Assembly: GCF_014534655.1 (NCBI RefSeq)
Contig: NZ_JACVVD010000015.1
Location: 1-64,000 of the forward strand
Source: Paenibacillus sedimenti
Lineage (GTDB): Bacteria > Bacillota > Bacilli > Paenibacillales > NBRC-103111
Length of the DNA: 64,000 nucleotides
Direction: 5' to 3'
Made by a program: the position numbers and the translations under genes. How positions within the stretch are numbered: the stretch's first letter is position 1; every line of letters begins with the position of its first letter. Under the pieces are notes generated by a model. The model was not told the origin of the DNA. It worked only from the letters and a program-made list of their open reading frames with translations, and ran no database searches. This document shows, piece after piece, positions 27,090 through 36,027 of this stretch.

Positions 27090-30000
27090 TTGAAAAGGTT
27101 TTTGAACATTGCGTTGGCTGCCCTTTTGTTAACGGCATCTTTTCCCCAAATAATGAACAAAGCAGCGGCAGCCGTGTCCGTCCCTGTCGGGAATACCGCG
27201 CTAATCAATGATGATTTTAACGGGGTAACCGATGCGACAGTGACGAAGACGACAAGTCCTATGACGACGGTAGCAGGTTATACACCTGCGATTTCCGGTA
27301 CCAACAGCTCTGTCGGCATCGCCCAAACCGGAATGGACGGCGGTGAAGCCGTTACTTCCGATGCTTTATTACTCAGGGATCTGGACGGTAAAAACGGGTC
27401 TGCCCAAACCGTCGGCGACGGCAGCGGTTCCACCTCCATCTCCAAATCGCTAGGACAGAATGTCAAAGACGGCATCTTGACGATCGAGCAGGATATGTAT
27501 TTCTTCGGGGATACGACCGTTCCGAACGGAACGAACGATATCAGCCGCGGTCGAACGGTTCTGACATTGTCCGGAGGGATCAACGACGAGAACCGTTCGT
27601 CGGATACGATCATTCAAGTCGACCTCAAATCCGGCAGAATCGCTTGGAAGGACAGTACCGGTGCCTTTACCAATATTACGCCGAACAGCGTTGCGAATGG
27701 GGTATGGTACCACTTGAAGGCGGTTGCCAATTTCACCAATCTGCGTGTTGACTACTACGTTACCAAGGTAAGTGATGGATCGGTGGTCGGAAAGCTGGAG
27801 GGTCAGCCGTTTTCGCTGAAAACGCTCGGCGCTGCGTCTACGGATTATGCGGTCGCCAAGTCGTATTCTGCAGCTACGGGCGGCACGACTGCGCAAAATA
27901 TTTTGCTTGATAACATCCTGGTCTACAAGCCTAATGCGGTGCCTGACGCGCCCGTCTGGGTAAGCATTACGCCGTACGATGCCAAGGTGAAATTGTTATG
28001 GAGTGCTGCGAAAAACGCAGAATCGTATTCGATTCTGCGCAGCACGACCTCCGGCGGACCGTATACGGCGATTGCATCGGGACTTTCTACGACCCAATCG
28101 GATTACTACGATGCGACCGTAACGAATGAGACGACCTATTACTATAAGATTCGTGCGGTCAATACTTTCGGCAATACCGATTCTGCTGAGCAATCCGTTA
28201 CGCCTACAGCATCGGCGGCGCTTCCGCAGCCTCCGGCTGATATCGCTGTTATCGCCCGCGATTCGGCGGCAAGCATCTCCTGGAGCCGGAATGCGAGCGC
28301 AAGCCAGTATACGTTGAAGCGGAGCACGTCTTTGGAGGGACCGTACACAACGCTTTCAAGCACGCTGCCGTATACGCAAACAAGTTACTACGACTCAGGC
28401 TTAACGAATGGAACGACCTATTATTACAAGCTGGCAAGCCAAGCGCCCGATGGAACGCCCGGGAACGATAGTACGCCAGTTAATGCGAATCCTGCCGCGC
28501 CGTTTGCGTCGCCTGCGAATGTCGCCGCCAATGTTTCCGACGCTAAGGTTGCTTTAAGCTGGGAGCCTGTCGACGGCGCTGCCTATTACACCGTGAAACG
28601 CAGCACCGTCTCCGGCGGACCGTATGCAACGATCGCCGCTAATGTCGCTGTGACGAGCTATACGGATGTAACGGCAGTCAACGGAACGACCTATTACTAT
28701 GTCGTTTCCGCTTCCCAGGGACAGCTCGAAAGCATGAATTCCGCGCAAGCTGCCGCATCGCCTGTACCTATACCGTCAGGAGCGCCGGCCGCTCCTAACG
28801 CTGTGTCCGTCAAGACGGGTAACCATAGGGTAGAATTGCAGTGGAACCCTGTGCCTGAAGCGACTTCCTATACGGTGAAAAGAGCAATATCCTTTGCCGG
28901 ACCGTATACGGTGCTGCGCGCAGGCTTGTCCGAAACGGCAACTACCGACGAGACGGTGGTGAACGGCACGACCTACTTCTACATTGTATCGGCAACGAAT
29001 GCGAAAGGAGAAGGGGCACCCGCCAAGCCGGCCATTGCTACGCCTGCGTCTACGATCGTCGTGGCGAAGGACGGTACGGGAGATTTCACTGCCGTTCAGG
29101 ATGCGGTGAATTCCATCCCGTCGAATAATACGGTCAGAACCGTTATTTTCATCAAGAACGGTACCTATAAGGAGAAGATTGTGGTCAACAAGCCTTATGT
29201 CAGCTTTGTCGGCGAAAACCGGGACCGCACGGTTCTGACCTACGACGACTATGCCTGCAAAGAAAGCCCGACCGGAACGCCTTCGGCAACTGGCTTCTGC
29301 CCCACATTGCCTGCAGGAACGCTCATCATGGGAACAGGCAACAGTTACTCGGTCAGTGTGACTGGACACAATTTCACGGCGGACAGCCTGACGATTCAAA
29401 ATACAGCGTACCCGAGAACAGTGGTTGCGCCGGCCGTTGCGTTGTCGGTGACGGGAGACCGCTCCGTATTTACGAACGTGAAGGTTTTGGGCTTCCAGGA
29501 TACGCTGTACGCGAACAGCGGCAGACAGTACTACAAGAACGTTATAATCGAAGGCGATGCCGATTATATTTTCGGTAACGCAAGGGCGGTCTTCGACAAC
29601 TCGGAGATTAAATTCGTCGGCAAGGCGGGAGGCCATGTTACAGCCGCTTCAACGGATTCGGCTGCCGAGTTTGGATATGTTTTCCTGAATTCGAGATTGA
29701 CCAGAGGCACGTCCGCTTTAAAATCTTCCGTAACGATAGGAACTTGGGATTCCTCCTGGGATATTGATGCCAATATCGGCGCAACAAACGCTGCCGTCGA
29801 TTTGGGCAGACCTTGGAGGCCGTACGCAAATGTCAAATACGTGAACACCTGGATGGACGCTCACATCAAAGCCGTCGGTTGGGACAACTGGGGCAATGCC
29901 GACAATGAAAAGACGGCCAGATACGGCGAGTACAATAGCAGCGGTCCGGGCGCCAATGCTAAAGACAGGTTCGGTTGGACAAAACAATTAACGGCTGACG

Positions 30001-33000
30001 AGGCAAACGATTATACGCCGCAGCGCATATTGGCCGGTGCTGACGGATGGGATCCTACGTTGATCGGCGCATTGCCCGGACAACAAAGTTTGCAGGATCC
30101 TCCGGCCGGCAATATCGATAAATCGGTTCTCCGATTCATTATTGCCAATGCCGAAGCCGCAGCTCTTGGAGCAGCTGAAGGGACGGGCGCAGGGCAATAC
30201 CCGGCCGGCACGAAGGCGATTCTCCAATCGGCGATCCAGGCAGCTAAGGCGGTGGAGAGCAACAGCGCATCGACGCAACAGCAAATCAATCAAGCCGCTC
30301 TTGAGCTCAACCAGGCGATTGAAAATTTCAACAACGCAGTAAAGCTTGATTACGATCCTATGGACGTCAACATGGACGGGAGAATCGATATCGCGGATTT
30401 GGGATGGATCGCGAGTGTTGTCGGCAAATCATATGCGGATTCCGACTGGAACTCGGTCAAAGCGGGAGATATCAACGTGGATAGGAAAATCGATATTCAG
30501 GATCTGACGGCGATCGCGAATCTGATTAAGAACATATCGGATACGGTCGAACAGAAATCGTACAAATTCAATTTTACCGGCACAGCCAAAGAGGGCTATA
30601 CATCCGTGGTATATAACAACGGTGTGCCGCAGTATAATTCTTCGGTTGGCTACGGTTTTGTCAACGAGACGAGCGCGATGCCGGCAAGACAAGTGCATTC
30701 GGCTCAAATTACTTCCGACGGAACCGGATTTGTGATCAGCGAGCCGCAATTTTATGAGGAACCGGGTTTTGAGAAGGATAACTATAACCATTACGGCATG
30801 GCGTTTCGGATACAGGCTCCTCCGGGGGCGTATCGGGTGAGTGTTAAAACAACCTCCGCTGCGGCGGACACCACCGTGTCGGTTTCGGGCATGCAGACGA
30901 GCCGGCTCCTGAAAGGCGGGTACTGGGATACGGCAAAACTGGTGCCAATACGCAATTTCATTACAGCGAGCGGCAAGGAATGGACCTATAACTTTGTCAG
31001 CGGGCGGAGCTTTATCGATATCGAGATTGAGCCGAACAAAGTGAATACGCCTGTCGGCGTGCAGGAAATCGTTCTTACGCCGATCGCGCCGCAAACGCGC
31101 ACGGCCGGAAGCCTTCCGACGATTTATACGCTGGGGGATTCCACGGTCAAATCCTACACCTTCGACGAGACGCCAATGAGCGGCTGGGGTCAAGTGTTTG
31201 ACAATATGTTCGACTTGAGCAAGGTGAATGTCGTTAACTATTCCATGGGCGGACGTTCGTTCAAGAGCGCTTATACGGAAGGACGTTTCAACGATATTCT
31301 GATGACGGGCAACATCGGGGACTTTGTGCTTGTACAATTCGGTCATAATGACGAAAGTACGGATGAGAGCCGCCGATTCGGCAGAGGCGCAACCGAGGCC
31401 ATGTATGAATCTTATATTAAGGATGTATACATTCCTGCCATTCGGGCACGCGGGATGATTCCCGTACTCGTGACGCCAATGTCCAGAGTAAGCGGCACAG
31501 CGCAGCCGGGATATGTATATACAAACTCTTTCAAGACCAGACTGTTCCCGGATATTATGAAAGAGGCGGCTGCGGAAATGGGAGTCACCGTTGTCGATCT
31601 GAACGCAGAAAGCCTCAAGTATTATAACGCTATTGGAGTTGAAGCGACGACTGCGGTATTCATGTCCATTGAAGCCGGGGAAACGCCGGGCAAAACCAAC
31701 GACGGAAGCTACGCCAACGGACATCCGTCCAACAAAATAGACGGAACCCACTATAAGGAAGCTCTCGCGAAACAATTCGCCCGGATCATGGTTACGGAAA
31801 TCGCGGGCAAAGGAACCGCGGGAGATCCGAAAGCAGCGTCTATTGCTTCCTATTTAAAACAAGACGTCAAGGCTGCCATCGCATCGGGCGATTGGTGGAA
31901 CGTCTATCCGGAAATGGCCAAGGATACGACGACCGGTGCAGGCTCTTATTATCGGAACCAGATTGAGAAGCTGCTTCAGCTTGGCGTTATGAGCAAGGAT
32001 AGCAACGGAAACTTTAATCCAGACATGAATATGACGGTTGGTGAATTCATTCGTGCCATCAGCGCGATTATGGGCGTGGATTCATCGGTTATGGCCGGAT
32101 ATGCGAACGGAGAGCTGACACGCGAGGTCATGGGCGCTATATTGGACGATGCCTTCCGGGCCAAATTCGGTACTACGAAGCCTAAGTACATGACCGATTA
32201 CAACGGTACGACCGTAGTGCCCGGCAGCCCGGGCTACGATCCGAACCTGGATTCCGGCGCCAGAGGCGTGATGTACTATCCGCTTGTTTCCTACGAGAAG
32301 CTAACGGATAAGGCAAATATATCGCCTGATTTGGTTAGCAAGGTGAAGGATGCTTATGAATTAGGGCTCATCCGATCGGAAAAAGGTATCGCGAGAGGCA
32401 AGATGATCAACGGCACAGAGCTTGAGCCGAAGATGATCGTTGCAAGAGCGAAAGCGGCAAAAGCGTTATACTTTATGTGGGTGCTCGTACAAGAGGTTAA
32501 CGTTGAAAATGATGTTGTCAACGTCAATATCGACAATGTCGCGCCTACTGCAACAGTGAACTACAGCACTACGGTGCCTACGAACCAGAATGTAGTGGCG
32601 ACAATTACGCCAAGCGAGGCTGTGACTGTCACCAACAATGGCGGTTCAACCAGCTATACGTTTACTGACAATGGCAGCTTTACTTTCGAGTTTGTTGACG
32701 TAGCTGGCAATGTGGGCAGCGTTACGGCCAATGTGTACAATATTGATAAAATTGTGCCGACTGCAACAGTAAGCTACAACACCACGGCGCCTACGAACCA
32801 GCATGTAGTGGCGACAATTACGCCAAGCGAGGCTGTGACTGTCACCAACAATGACGGTTCAATCAGCTATACGTTTACTGACAACGGCAGCTTTACCTTT
32901 GAATTTATGGATGCAGCGGGAAATAAAGGTGCGGCAACGGTCATCGTCAGCAACATCGATAAGATAGCGCCGACATTGATACTGGTTCCGGATAAGCTCT

Positions 33001-33317
33001 CTTTATCGCCTGCGAATCATAAGCTGGTAACCGTTCAAACGAGCGTTTATGGGCAGGATGAAGGCTCCGGCGTCAGTTCGGTCGTGCTGACCTCGATTAC
33101 TAGCAATGAACCGGACAACGGCTCGGGTGACGGAGACATAGCGGGCGATATCGCGGGAGCTGACTTCGGAACCCTCGATACGGAATTTCAATTGCGCGCC
33201 GAGCGTTCCGGCAAAGGGGAAGGACGCATTTATCTGATTACTTATACGATTACGGATATCGCAGGAAACCAAACAACGGCTACCGCACAGGTTACGGTGC
33301 CGCATGACAGCAAATAA
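27090..33317 (+). CDS. Secreted pectin methylesterase (CE8) - dockerin - CE12-type acetylesterase with SLH-like repeats
   Basis: A 2075-residue enzyme. Order: signal peptide (1-28); LamG-like sandwich (34-284); four FnIII (282-655); CE8 (653-990, GFQDTLYANSGRQYY, DYIFG, LGRPWRP); helical FIVAR-like part (1011-1086); type I dockerin (1089-1150) with two Ca loops, DVNMDGRIDIAD and DINVDRKIDIQD; galactose-binding-like part plus SGNH esterase of rhamnogalacturonan acetylesterase type (1154-1576, GDSTV, FGHND, DGTHY); two SLH-like repeats (1600-1804); two Ig-like repeats (1814-1955); a C-terminal domain shared with the protein at 41014. The TTG at 27090 has a GAAGGAAG site and begins a clean signal peptide; an ATG at 27063 overlaps the previous stop. 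It should remove methyl and acetyl groups from pectin at the cell surface. Confidence 0.88.
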   Translation: MKRFLNIALAALLLTASFPQIMNKAAAAVSVPVGNTALINDDFNGVTDATVTKTTSPMTTVAGYTPAISGTNSSVGIAQTGMDGGEAVTSDALLLRDLDGKNGSAQTVGDGSGSTSISKSLGQNVKDGILTIEQDMYFFGDTTVPNGTNDISRGRTVLTLSGGINDENRSSDTIIQVDLKSGRIAWKDSTGAFTNITPNSVANGVWYHLKAVANFTNLRVDYYVTKVSDGSVVGKLEGQPFSLKTLGAASTDYAVAKSYSAATGGTTAQNILLDNILVYKPNAVPDAPVWVSITPYDAKVKLLWSAAKNAESYSILRSTTSGGPYTAIASGLSTTQSDYYDATVTNETTYYYKIRAVNTFGNTDSAEQSVTPTASAALPQPPADIAVIARDSAASISWSRNASASQYTLKRSTSLEGPYTTLSSTLPYTQTSYYDSGLTNGTTYYYKLASQAPDGTPGNDSTPVNANPAAPFASPANVAANVSDAKVALSWEPVDGAAYYTVKRSTVSGGPYATIAANVAVTSYTDVTAVNGTTYYYVVSASQGQLESMNSAQAAASPVPIPSGAPAAPNAVSVKTGNHRVELQWNPVPEATSYTVKRAISFAGPYTVLRAGLSETATTDETVVNGTTYFYIVSATNAKGEGAPAKPAIATPASTIVVAKDGTGDFTAVQDAVNSIPSNNTVRTVIFIKNGTYKEKIVVNKPYVSFVGENRDRTVLTYDDYACKESPTGTPSATGFCPTLPAGTLIMGTGNSYSVSVTGHNFTADSLTIQNTAYPRTVVAPAVALSVTGDRSVFTNVKVLGFQDTLYANSGRQYYKNVIIEGDADYIFGNARAVFDNSEIKFVGKAGGHVTAASTDSAAEFGYVFLNSRLTRGTSALKSSVTIGTWDSSWDIDANIGATNAAVDLGRPWRPYANVKYVNTWMDAHIKAVGWDNWGNADNEKTARYGEYNSSGPGANAKDRFGWTKQLTADEANDYTPQRILAGADGWDPTLIGALPGQQSLQDPPAGNIDKSVLRFIIANAEAAALGAAEGTGAGQYPAGTKAILQSAIQAAKAVESNSASTQQQINQAALELNQAIENFNNAVKLDYDPMDVNMDGRIDIADLGWIASVVGKSYADSDWNSVKAGDINVDRKIDIQDLTAIANLIKNISDTVEQKSYKFNFTGTAKEGYTSVVYNNGVPQYNSSVGYGFVNETSAMPARQVHSAQITSDGTGFVISEPQFYEEPGFEKDNYNHYGMAFRIQAPPGAYRVSVKTTSAAADTTVSVSGMQTSRLLKGGYWDTAKLVPIRNFITASGKEWTYNFVSGRSFIDIEIEPNKVNTPVGVQEIVLTPIAPQTRTAGSLPTIYTLGDSTVKSYTFDETPMSGWGQVFDNMFDLSKVNVVNYSMGGRSFKSAYTEGRFNDILMTGNIGDFVLVQFGHNDESTDESRRFGRGATEAMYESYIKDVYIPAIRARGMIPVLVTPMSRVSGTAQPGYVYTNSFKTRLFPDIMKEAAAEMGVTVVDLNAESLKYYNAIGVEATTAVFMSIEAGETPGKTNDGSYANGHPSNKIDGTHYKEALAKQFARIMVTEIAGKGTAGDPKAASIASYLKQDVKAAIASGDWWNVYPEMAKDTTTGAGSYYRNQIEKLLQLGVMSKDSNGNFNPDMNMTVGEFIRAISAIMGVDSSVMAGYANGELTREVMGAILDDAFRAKFGTTKPKYMTDYNGTTVVPGSPGYDPNLDSGARGVMYYPLVSYEKLTDKANISPDLVSKVKDAYELGLIRSEKGIARGKMINGTELEPKMIVARAKAAKALYFMWVLVQEVNVENDVVNVNIDNVAPTATVNYSTTVPTNQNVVATITPSEAVTVTNNGGSTSYTFTDNGSFTFEFVDVAGNVGSVTANVYNIDKIVPTATVSYNTTAPTNQHVVATITPSEAVTVTNNDGSISYTFTDNGSFTFEFMDAAGNKGAATVIVSNIDKIAPTLILVPDKLSLSPANHKLVTVQTSVYGQDEGSGVSSVVLTSITSNEPDNGSGDGDIAGDIAGADFGTLDTEFQLRAERSGKGEGRIYLITYTITDIAGNQTTATAQVTVPHDSK
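32536..32961 (+). repeat. Tandem 213-bp repeat encoding two Ig-like modules
   Basis: Two in-frame copies of 71 codons (PTATVNY.. / PTATVSY..) follow each other. Long stretches are identical at DNA level, notably from 'atgtagtggcgac' through 'gtcaccaacaatg', so the duplication is recent or maintained by gene conversion. Confidence 0.85.
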
Positions 33318-33341
33318 TTAGCCAAGACGATCCATCGATAG

Positions 33342-33382
33342 AACACCTCCAGACCTGAAATCAAGGTGCTGGAGGTGTTTTG
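33342..33382 (+). terminator. Terminator of the pectin locus
   Basis: AACACCTCCAG pairs with CTGGAGGTGTT and is followed by TTTGTC. It lies 25 bases after the stop codon of the second pectinase. Confidence 0.88.
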
Positions 33383-33836
33383 TCGAGGAAATGCTTCTTG
33401 ATGCCAAGCGATGTGCACATATATCCTATAGGACAAACTACTTAATGTTTACTGACCAACTTGGACATAGTCTATATAGGCACGGTAACGATAAAATGGA
33501 AGCGATTGCAATAATGTGGGCGAAACTTTTTCTCATCCAATGACTTGTATTTGTATTTAAAAACCGATAAATATTGGTGGATGATTTTGAGCAATGTCAA
33601 GTCCATAGCTGAAACCGGAACATCCCTCAATTTTTATTTTTGACCGAAAGGTGGCCAGATATGGCTTACCTTATCCATTTATAAAAGGCGCCTTCCTTAC
33701 CTTACGGCACTCATCGGCGAATACTCTTCCTCTTGCTTATATGGGGTGCCAGCCTTTGCTGCGGGGCCAGGCTACTATGGGCTGTCATCCTAAAGAAAAA
33801 TGTATAGGACAAGATAAAATAAAGGTAAGCACCAAA
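33383..33836. other. Intergenic region
   Basis: Apart from scattered short open frames without ribosome binding sites I see no gene or clear regulatory structure here. Confidence 0.5.
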
Positions 33837-33868
33837 CAGCCCTCACCTTGTTTACAAGATGAGGGCTG
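33837..33868 (-). terminator. Bidirectional-looking terminator hairpin
   Basis: CAGCCCTCA..CTTGT / ACAAG..TGAGGGCTG forms a long nearly perfect stem. Read on the minus strand it ends in TTTGG and lies 12 bases after the stop of the small minus-strand gene. Confidence 0.65.
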
Positions 33869-33880
33869 GACTTGTTGCAA

Positions 33881-34051
33881 TCAGGATTTAAACTCGCGAC
33901 TGGTTTGTTGTAACGATGGCGACCATGGTAATAGTTCATCTAGTTGGTCAGGATCTTTCGGATCGGGAAGCTGAGGGAGTTGCTCGAACAAGTACATCAA
34001 AGTATTTGTACGGGTAAAGCCCATTTTCTTTTGCCGTTTCAGGCGGTCCAT
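33881..34051 (-). CDS. Small hypothetical protein (56 aa)
   Basis: I do not recognise this protein. The ATG at 34051 follows GGGAGTGG, and a strong hairpin lies just after the stop, so it has its own expression unit. The product is basic at the N-terminus (MDRLKRQKKMGF) and acidic, proline-rich in the middle (QLPDPKDPDQLDELLPW), with no membrane helix. It stands alone between the pectin locus and the fucosidase locus. Confidence 0.5.
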   Translation of the reverse strand: MDRLKRQKKMGFTRTNTLMYLFEQLPQLPDPKDPDQLDELLPWSPSLQQTSREFKS

Positions 34052-34639
34052 AGAACCACTCCCATGTAATCTGGTTAAATTCACATTAAAATTTGTGTTA
34101 ACGCTATTAATTTAATTATAAGGCTTTGTTATTCTTCATTGTTGATTTCTAACGATGAGATAAACCTCTATCGAGGTCTTTCGAAGATGTGCGACCGCGT
34201 TCAGCGGAAGGTTTATTCGCCAATAAGAATTTCGTTTTCGACTCATCGGAAACTTATAAATTCTTATGTGGTAAGAAAAACCACTTAAACTATTAGCGAT
34301 CAATTCGAAACTATCGTTCCCCCATATATACTCGATAAATCATACAGATTTATCCTTCAAACGGTAATTTCCATAGTTATACACGAAAAATCATACACAA
34401 AAGCTCTAATTGATGCGAAGAGCCCGATTTTATATGAAATTTCATACTGAATCGTTGTTGCTGTGATTTATGAACCTTCACAGTTCCGCTAGCAGCGGCG
34501 TCGAGCCCTGCTCTTTCTCTCATGTTAATAGTAATTTCGTTATATACAATTTAAAATTGTGTTATTTAATTGGTCAAACAAGTGATATATAATAACAGAA
34601 TAAAGTAATTTTATTATATATAGGAGGTTTTGACAGAAC
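34052..34639. other. AT-rich upstream region of the fucosidase operon
   Basis: No gene is visible. The right half carries two copies of a GTAATTT-type motif, annotated separately, and should contain the promoter of the fucosidase gene. Confidence 0.5.
34531..34620 (+). promoter_or_regulatory. Direct-repeat operator candidate (two GTAATTTYRTTATATA copies)
   Basis: GTAATTTCGTTATATA (34531-34546) and GTAATTTTATTATATA (34605-34620) are 74 bases apart. The same motif pair, 75 bases apart, lies between the AraC gene and the 2298-residue protein gene (40643, 40718). The sequence 'acagaata' precedes the second copy in both places. The shared motif and spacing suggest binding of one regulator, probably the AraC protein at 39749. 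Confidence 0.6.
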
Positions 34640-35929
34640 GTGTCCATCAAAAAAATGAAAGACGCCGAGCTTGCATCCATGCTAAAGAGCAGCATTCGGC
34701 TCAAAGGCAGCGACGGTGTCGAGGCTCCATGGCTTTGTTTGAGCGATGAAGAGATGGAATGGTGGCGGGATGCCAAGCTCGGCTTTTTCTTCCATTGGGG
34801 GCTTTACTCTATACTTGGGCGCGGTGAATGGGCCATGTTCAACGAGAAAATTCCCGCAGACGAATATGCGAAGCTGGCCGGTCAGTTTAACCCGCAAAAA
34901 TGGGACCCGGAGCAATGGGCTAGCCTGGCCCAAGAAGCCGGCATGCGGTATTCGGTCATGGTCACCCGACATCATGACGGCTTTGCGCTATGGGACAGCC
35001 CTGGCAGCTACGAACGATTCGACAGCATGCATGCTGCTGCGGAACGCGATTTTGTTAAAGATTATACGGACGCTTTTCGCAAGGCCGGCCTCCGAATCGG
35101 TCTGTATTATTCGCCGATGGATTGGCGGTTTCCCGGGTACTTCAACCCGAAGGAACTAGCCGACAATGCAGCCTTGATGAAAAAACAGGGATATGATCAG
35201 ATTCGTGAGCTGACCACACAGTATGGAACGATCGATATCCTCTGGTACGACGGAGGCTGGCTGGCTCATACCGGATCGGATGCCGATGCGGCTTGGTTCT
35301 GGGAACCGATCCGACTAAACGAAATGGTCAGGAGTAACCAGCCGAAATGTGTAATCAATCCAAGATCCGGCTGGATCGGTGATTTTCAATGCGACGAAGG
35401 TCCGCACGACATTACCGGGAACATCGTTCCCATCGCTTGGGAAAAATGCTTCACCATTGCGTATCATTGGTCCTACGATCTGGAAGAAAGGGTCATGCCG
35501 CTCGAAAAAATTGTCAAAATTTTGATCGACTGTTTTGTCCGCGGTGGCAATGTGCTGCTCAACGTTGCCCCTGACCCGAACGGTGAAATACCTGCAAATC
35601 AAGTAGAGCGATTGCGGCAGATCGGCGCTTTCATGAAGAAAAACGGTGAAGCCATCTATGGAACGCAAGCGGGACCGCTCGAGCCGGTAGATCATATTTA
35701 CGGCATGACCTGCAAGGGCAATTATCTTTATTTGCATGTACAGGATATGCCAACTTTTGAAAACATGGTTTTGCCGGCGCTTCCGCAGAAAATCGTACAT
35801 TGCCAAATGCTCGACGGCAGCGCGGTTCCTTTCGAACAAAATGACCAGGGGATTTCCATCAAAGTTCCTAAGGGAAAATGGGAGCCATTTGATACCGTCA
35901 TCAAGTTGGTTGTGGAAGTCGGAGATTGA
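34640..35929 (+). CDS. Alpha-L-fucosidase, GH29 type
   Basis: The 429-residue enzyme matches GH29 fucosidases, retaining hydrolases that release alpha-L-fucose. The N-terminal part has KLGFFFHWGLYSILGRGEWA and TRHHDGFALWDS, both typical of the barrel. The catalytic nucleophile is probably D204 in DILWYDGGW. No signal peptide is present, so it acts in the cytoplasm on imported fucosylated oligosaccharides. The GTG start follows TAGGAGGT at slightly long spacing (12 bases). It leads an apparent operon with a complete ABC importer 98 bases downstream, which supports cleavage of transported glycans, possibly fucosylated side chains of xyloglucan or pectin. Confidence 0.9.
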   Translation: MSIKKMKDAELASMLKSSIRLKGSDGVEAPWLCLSDEEMEWWRDAKLGFFFHWGLYSILGRGEWAMFNEKIPADEYAKLAGQFNPQKWDPEQWASLAQEAGMRYSVMVTRHHDGFALWDSPGSYERFDSMHAAAERDFVKDYTDAFRKAGLRIGLYYSPMDWRFPGYFNPKELADNAALMKKQGYDQIRELTTQYGTIDILWYDGGWLAHTGSDADAAWFWEPIRLNEMVRSNQPKCVINPRSGWIGDFQCDEGPHDITGNIVPIAWEKCFTIAYHWSYDLEERVMPLEKIVKILIDCFVRGGNVLLNVAPDPNGEIPANQVERLRQIGAFMKKNGEAIYGTQAGPLEPVDHIYGMTCKGNYLYLHVQDMPTFENMVLPALPQKIVHCQMLDGSAVPFEQNDQGISIKVPKGKWEPFDTVIKLVVEVGD

Positions 35930-35990
35930 AACGGGAATTGCAAGAAGTGTATGCCGGATATCCAGGAAATGGGCTTCAGCATGTGAAAAT

Positions 35991-36004
35991 AGTAAGCGCT
36001 TACA
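35991..36004 (+). promoter_or_regulatory. cre site (CcpA) between fucosidase and importer genes
   Basis: AGTAAGCGCTTACA contains the perfect 12-base palindrome GTAAGCGCTTAC, close to the best known catabolite-responsive elements. It lies 24 bases before the permease start, where CcpA could block elongation or an internal promoter. Confidence 0.7.
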
Positions 36005-36027
36005 TTCGAAAAAATGGGGGGAATCCT

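Noticed and set aside
30429..31775. 448-codon open frame on the minus strand
   Set aside because: It lies wholly inside the CE12-type acetylesterase part of the plus-strand pectinase, has no recognisable domain, and mirrors the codon bias of that gene.
21187..33317. FnIII repeats as a CRISPR or DNA repeat array
   Set aside because: They are diverged protein modules in an open frame, not regularly spaced identical DNA repeats; no CRISPR array was found in the window.
33497..33510. cre-like sequence TGGAAGCGATTGCA
   Set aside because: Two mismatches at conserved positions and no gene start nearby.
33651..33974. 107-codon plus-strand frame
   Set aside because: No ribosome binding site, runs through the terminator hairpin at 33837, and has low-complexity composition.
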